A stretch of DNA of 64,000 nucleotides. Source: Terfezia claveryi. Lineage: Eukaryota > Ascomycota > Pezizomycetes > Pezizales > Pezizaceae. Positions within the stretch are counted from its first letter, which is position 1, and each line of letters starts with the position of its first letter. The notes below the pieces were generated by a model that did no database searches, was not told the DNA's origin, and worked only from the letters and a program-made list of their open reading frames with translations. A program made the translations under genes and the position numbers. The stretch covers positions 44,474 to 108,473 of the forward strand of contig WHUX01000180.1 in the NCBI GenBank assembly GCA_015179025.1, written 5' to 3'. Positions 62,325-64,000 of this stretch are shown piece after piece.

Positions 62325-62450
62325 TAACAATACATCCATGACAAGACATCCATGACAAGACATCCATGACAAGACATCCATGACAAAATAACCTGTCCGT
62401 GACAAAGAAAATATCCGTGACAAGAAAAAATATCTATGACTACATAAGTA
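62325..62450. repeat. CATCCATGACAAGA array
   Basis: Seven or more units; the first four are nearly perfect 15-mers (CATCCATGACAAGAC), then ATATCCGTGACAAGAAA variants. It shares the TCC(A/G)TGACA core with 56700-57060. Confidence 0.88.
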
Positions 62451-63378
62451 AAGCACAAGATACCACCAAATGTAAGTACCATCCTGATCCACTCCAACTT
62501 GGTGTAGAACTGCCATAATGGTTCACAATAGTACCTTATCTACGAAAGCGATGAGTCGATGGTGATGAGTCAATGGCATAATCTATACCATAAGAGTTGG
62601 TTTAGCTAGTGGGAGGTAGGCTGGCAGGTGAAGCATTCTCTGTCTCATGTGGTAACAGTCAATGCATCTTCTAAATAGCACAGTTAATCCTGATATAGCT
62701 AGTTGTTCACAATGCATCGACCAATCAATTGCTGTACAGGCAATAATGTCGTTTATCACTTGCCGAGGTATAGTTCTAGACAACGCAGGCAAGTTATTGT
62801 GCCAGTTCTGAAACAGGTAGTACATGCCTAGGTCTAAAGGAAATGACCAGAGACATTGCTTGGGCCAGCGTCTGCTGGTGCTAGATAAATTTCTCGTGTC
62901 CCTACTCTACCACTTTATTCACTTCCTGTCCTCCATTATGTGCATCTCCCTACCCTTTTGTCATTCCACACCAAGCCACCTCCGATCTATTATTACTTCA
63001 CCACAACAAAATATTTCGTCAAGGTATGACTTCCATACTTTTTTGCTTGCCCCATATGAGGTTGCATACATATTCCGTGTTATTTGAGTAAGTGCGATAG
63101 TCATGTGGGCTTGTCCCATTTTGCGTGGTTCCACTGAACAGATGATGATGATCGTATTTTTCTGTTACCTTGAGCGGGTCATGTTTGAAGCACCTGGCAA
63201 CCACACATACTGCAAGGTCGAGTGGTTTGTGGTGCTGGAAACTGATCTGCGGTAAGGAACAGGAAAAGGGCGTATAGCGGTATTGTGTGGTAACTCACTT
63301 GATTTGACACAACCTTATTTTCGGCTTGCAGCTAATCTTTAACCCCAAACTTCCAGTGATTATCAAACCTGATACCAT
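62451..63378. other. Intergenic with short minus-strand open stretches
   Basis: Two minus-strand runs, 62583-62825 and 63019-63204, have protein-like composition (INDIIACTAIDWSMHCEQL; GKQKSMEVIP) but different frames and no recognised domain. A decayed gene is possible; no call made. Confidence 0.35.
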
Positions 63379-63669
63379 GTGCGAAATCAGTCACGATGTC
63401 CAATAATAGAAGTACCTGCCACACCTTGCGAAGCCGACACTGACAGTGATCATGTCAGAAATGGTAGAAGGGTTTTGCAGGAAATAGAGGTGGAGATGCA
63501 GGAGGGCAATTCTGACTCAGGGGTTGATAAAGAGAATGAGGAGCCACTCGACGAAACTTCAAGGCAACCTCTAGTATACACCCAATATGAACATTCCCAA
63601 CCTATACAACTTTCCCCATCATTTGCCACCCCCCCCATTATTAATGTCTCATGTGCTCCTCGTCAGTAG
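63379..63669 (+). CDS. Short acidic open frame, unidentified
   Basis: About 90 codons, Glu/Asp/Ser-rich (QEGNSDSGVDKENEEPLDE), ending in NVSCAPRQ. No clear ATG at its start, so it would be an exon if real. No domain. The following 63670-64000 holds nothing recognisable. Confidence 0.2.
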   Translation: MRNQSRCPIIEVPATPCEADTDSDHVRNGRRVLQEIEVEMQEGNSDSGVDKENEEPLDETSRQPLVYTQYEHSQPIQLSPSFATPPIINVSCAPRQ

Positions 63670-64000
63670 CAGAATTCCATAAATTAGCCCCTAAATCTTT
63701 CTTCGCCTGCAGTTGGGACTATTAACCCAAGAAGGACAAGGTAGTCCAAAGACCGGTCAACCTGGCAATGCCAGGTTTGTAAACAAAAGCAATGGCAAAG
63801 GCAGCAGGAAGCAAAGTCATCGAGGAGGCCGCTGTGGGGGGAAGTCTTAGTATTGAGATTGGGCCGGGCTCTTCTGATTTTTTTTTGGTCCGATATCCTT
63901 CCATGTCAACCAAAATTAAACATGGACCCATTTATTCATATGTAGACTTGAGTATAGGTGAAATTCACAATGTAAGCACTTATGTGCATGCCTCGTGGTG

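Overview
The window reads as a transposon graveyard from a filamentous ascomycete fungus. The evidence is the mix of families: Ty3/Gypsy chromoviruses, a Ty1/Copia element, Tad1/I-like LINEs, a Fot1/pogo element and hAT elements, plus one gene with a short fungal-type intron. A truffle-like (Pezizomycetes) genome would fit the very high repeat load, but that is inference and nothing here proves the taxon. I see no rRNA, no convincing tRNA and no CRISPR. Nearly all coding sequence belongs to mobile elements broken by in-frame stops. Where the lost residue can be guessed from a conserved motif, the stop is usually one G-to-A or C-to-T change away (Trp TGG or Gln CAA/CAG), as expected from deamination of methylated cytosine or a RIP-like process.

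Left third (1-23871): the 3' end of a LINE (1-1662) abuts a Copia element (1663-1990 and 20842-23871). The Copia element is split by an 18.9-kb nest. A long-inverted-repeat 'foldback' element (FB1, 1991-20841) sits in the Copia element. A Fot1/pogo element (2916-5574, TA target duplication) sits in its left arm. Gypsy-A (8482-20569) sits in its right arm. Gypsy-B (13697-19552, target duplication TGGCA) sits in the 3' part of Gypsy-A pol. With the two inserts removed FB1 is about 4.1 kb, encodes no recognisable protein, and consists of arms built from at least four kinds of minisatellite arranged in mirror order around a central 34-bp array.

Middle (23872-47198): an unidentified broken coiled-coil gene; small elements sharing the FB1 terminal sequence; a second, truncated foldback copy (FB2, 26776-29666) with the same order of minisatellites; an unrelated inverted-repeat block (about 30200-31755); a full-length but dead minus-strand LINE (31869-35395); another inverted-repeat pair (35465-35790 / 37985-38315); a candidate host gene with a PD-(D/E)XK-like core and an intron (41182-43116); two tiny poly(A) insertions with perfect 12-bp target duplications; a gag-like gene interrupted by a non-autonomous hAT element with an 8-bp target duplication; and a KRBA2/Ginger-like integrase remnant.

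Right third (47199-64000): Gypsy-C, complete from target duplication CATGT through two 1285-bp LTRs, then several minisatellites, and a degenerate minus-strand hAT transposase (57618-60519) in which an ATCAG-ended small element has landed. A short TCC(A/G)TGACA motif recurs in arrays throughout this last region. The three Gypsy families are different elements, yet their LTRs share two near-perfect palindromic modules, one of the more unusual signals in the window.
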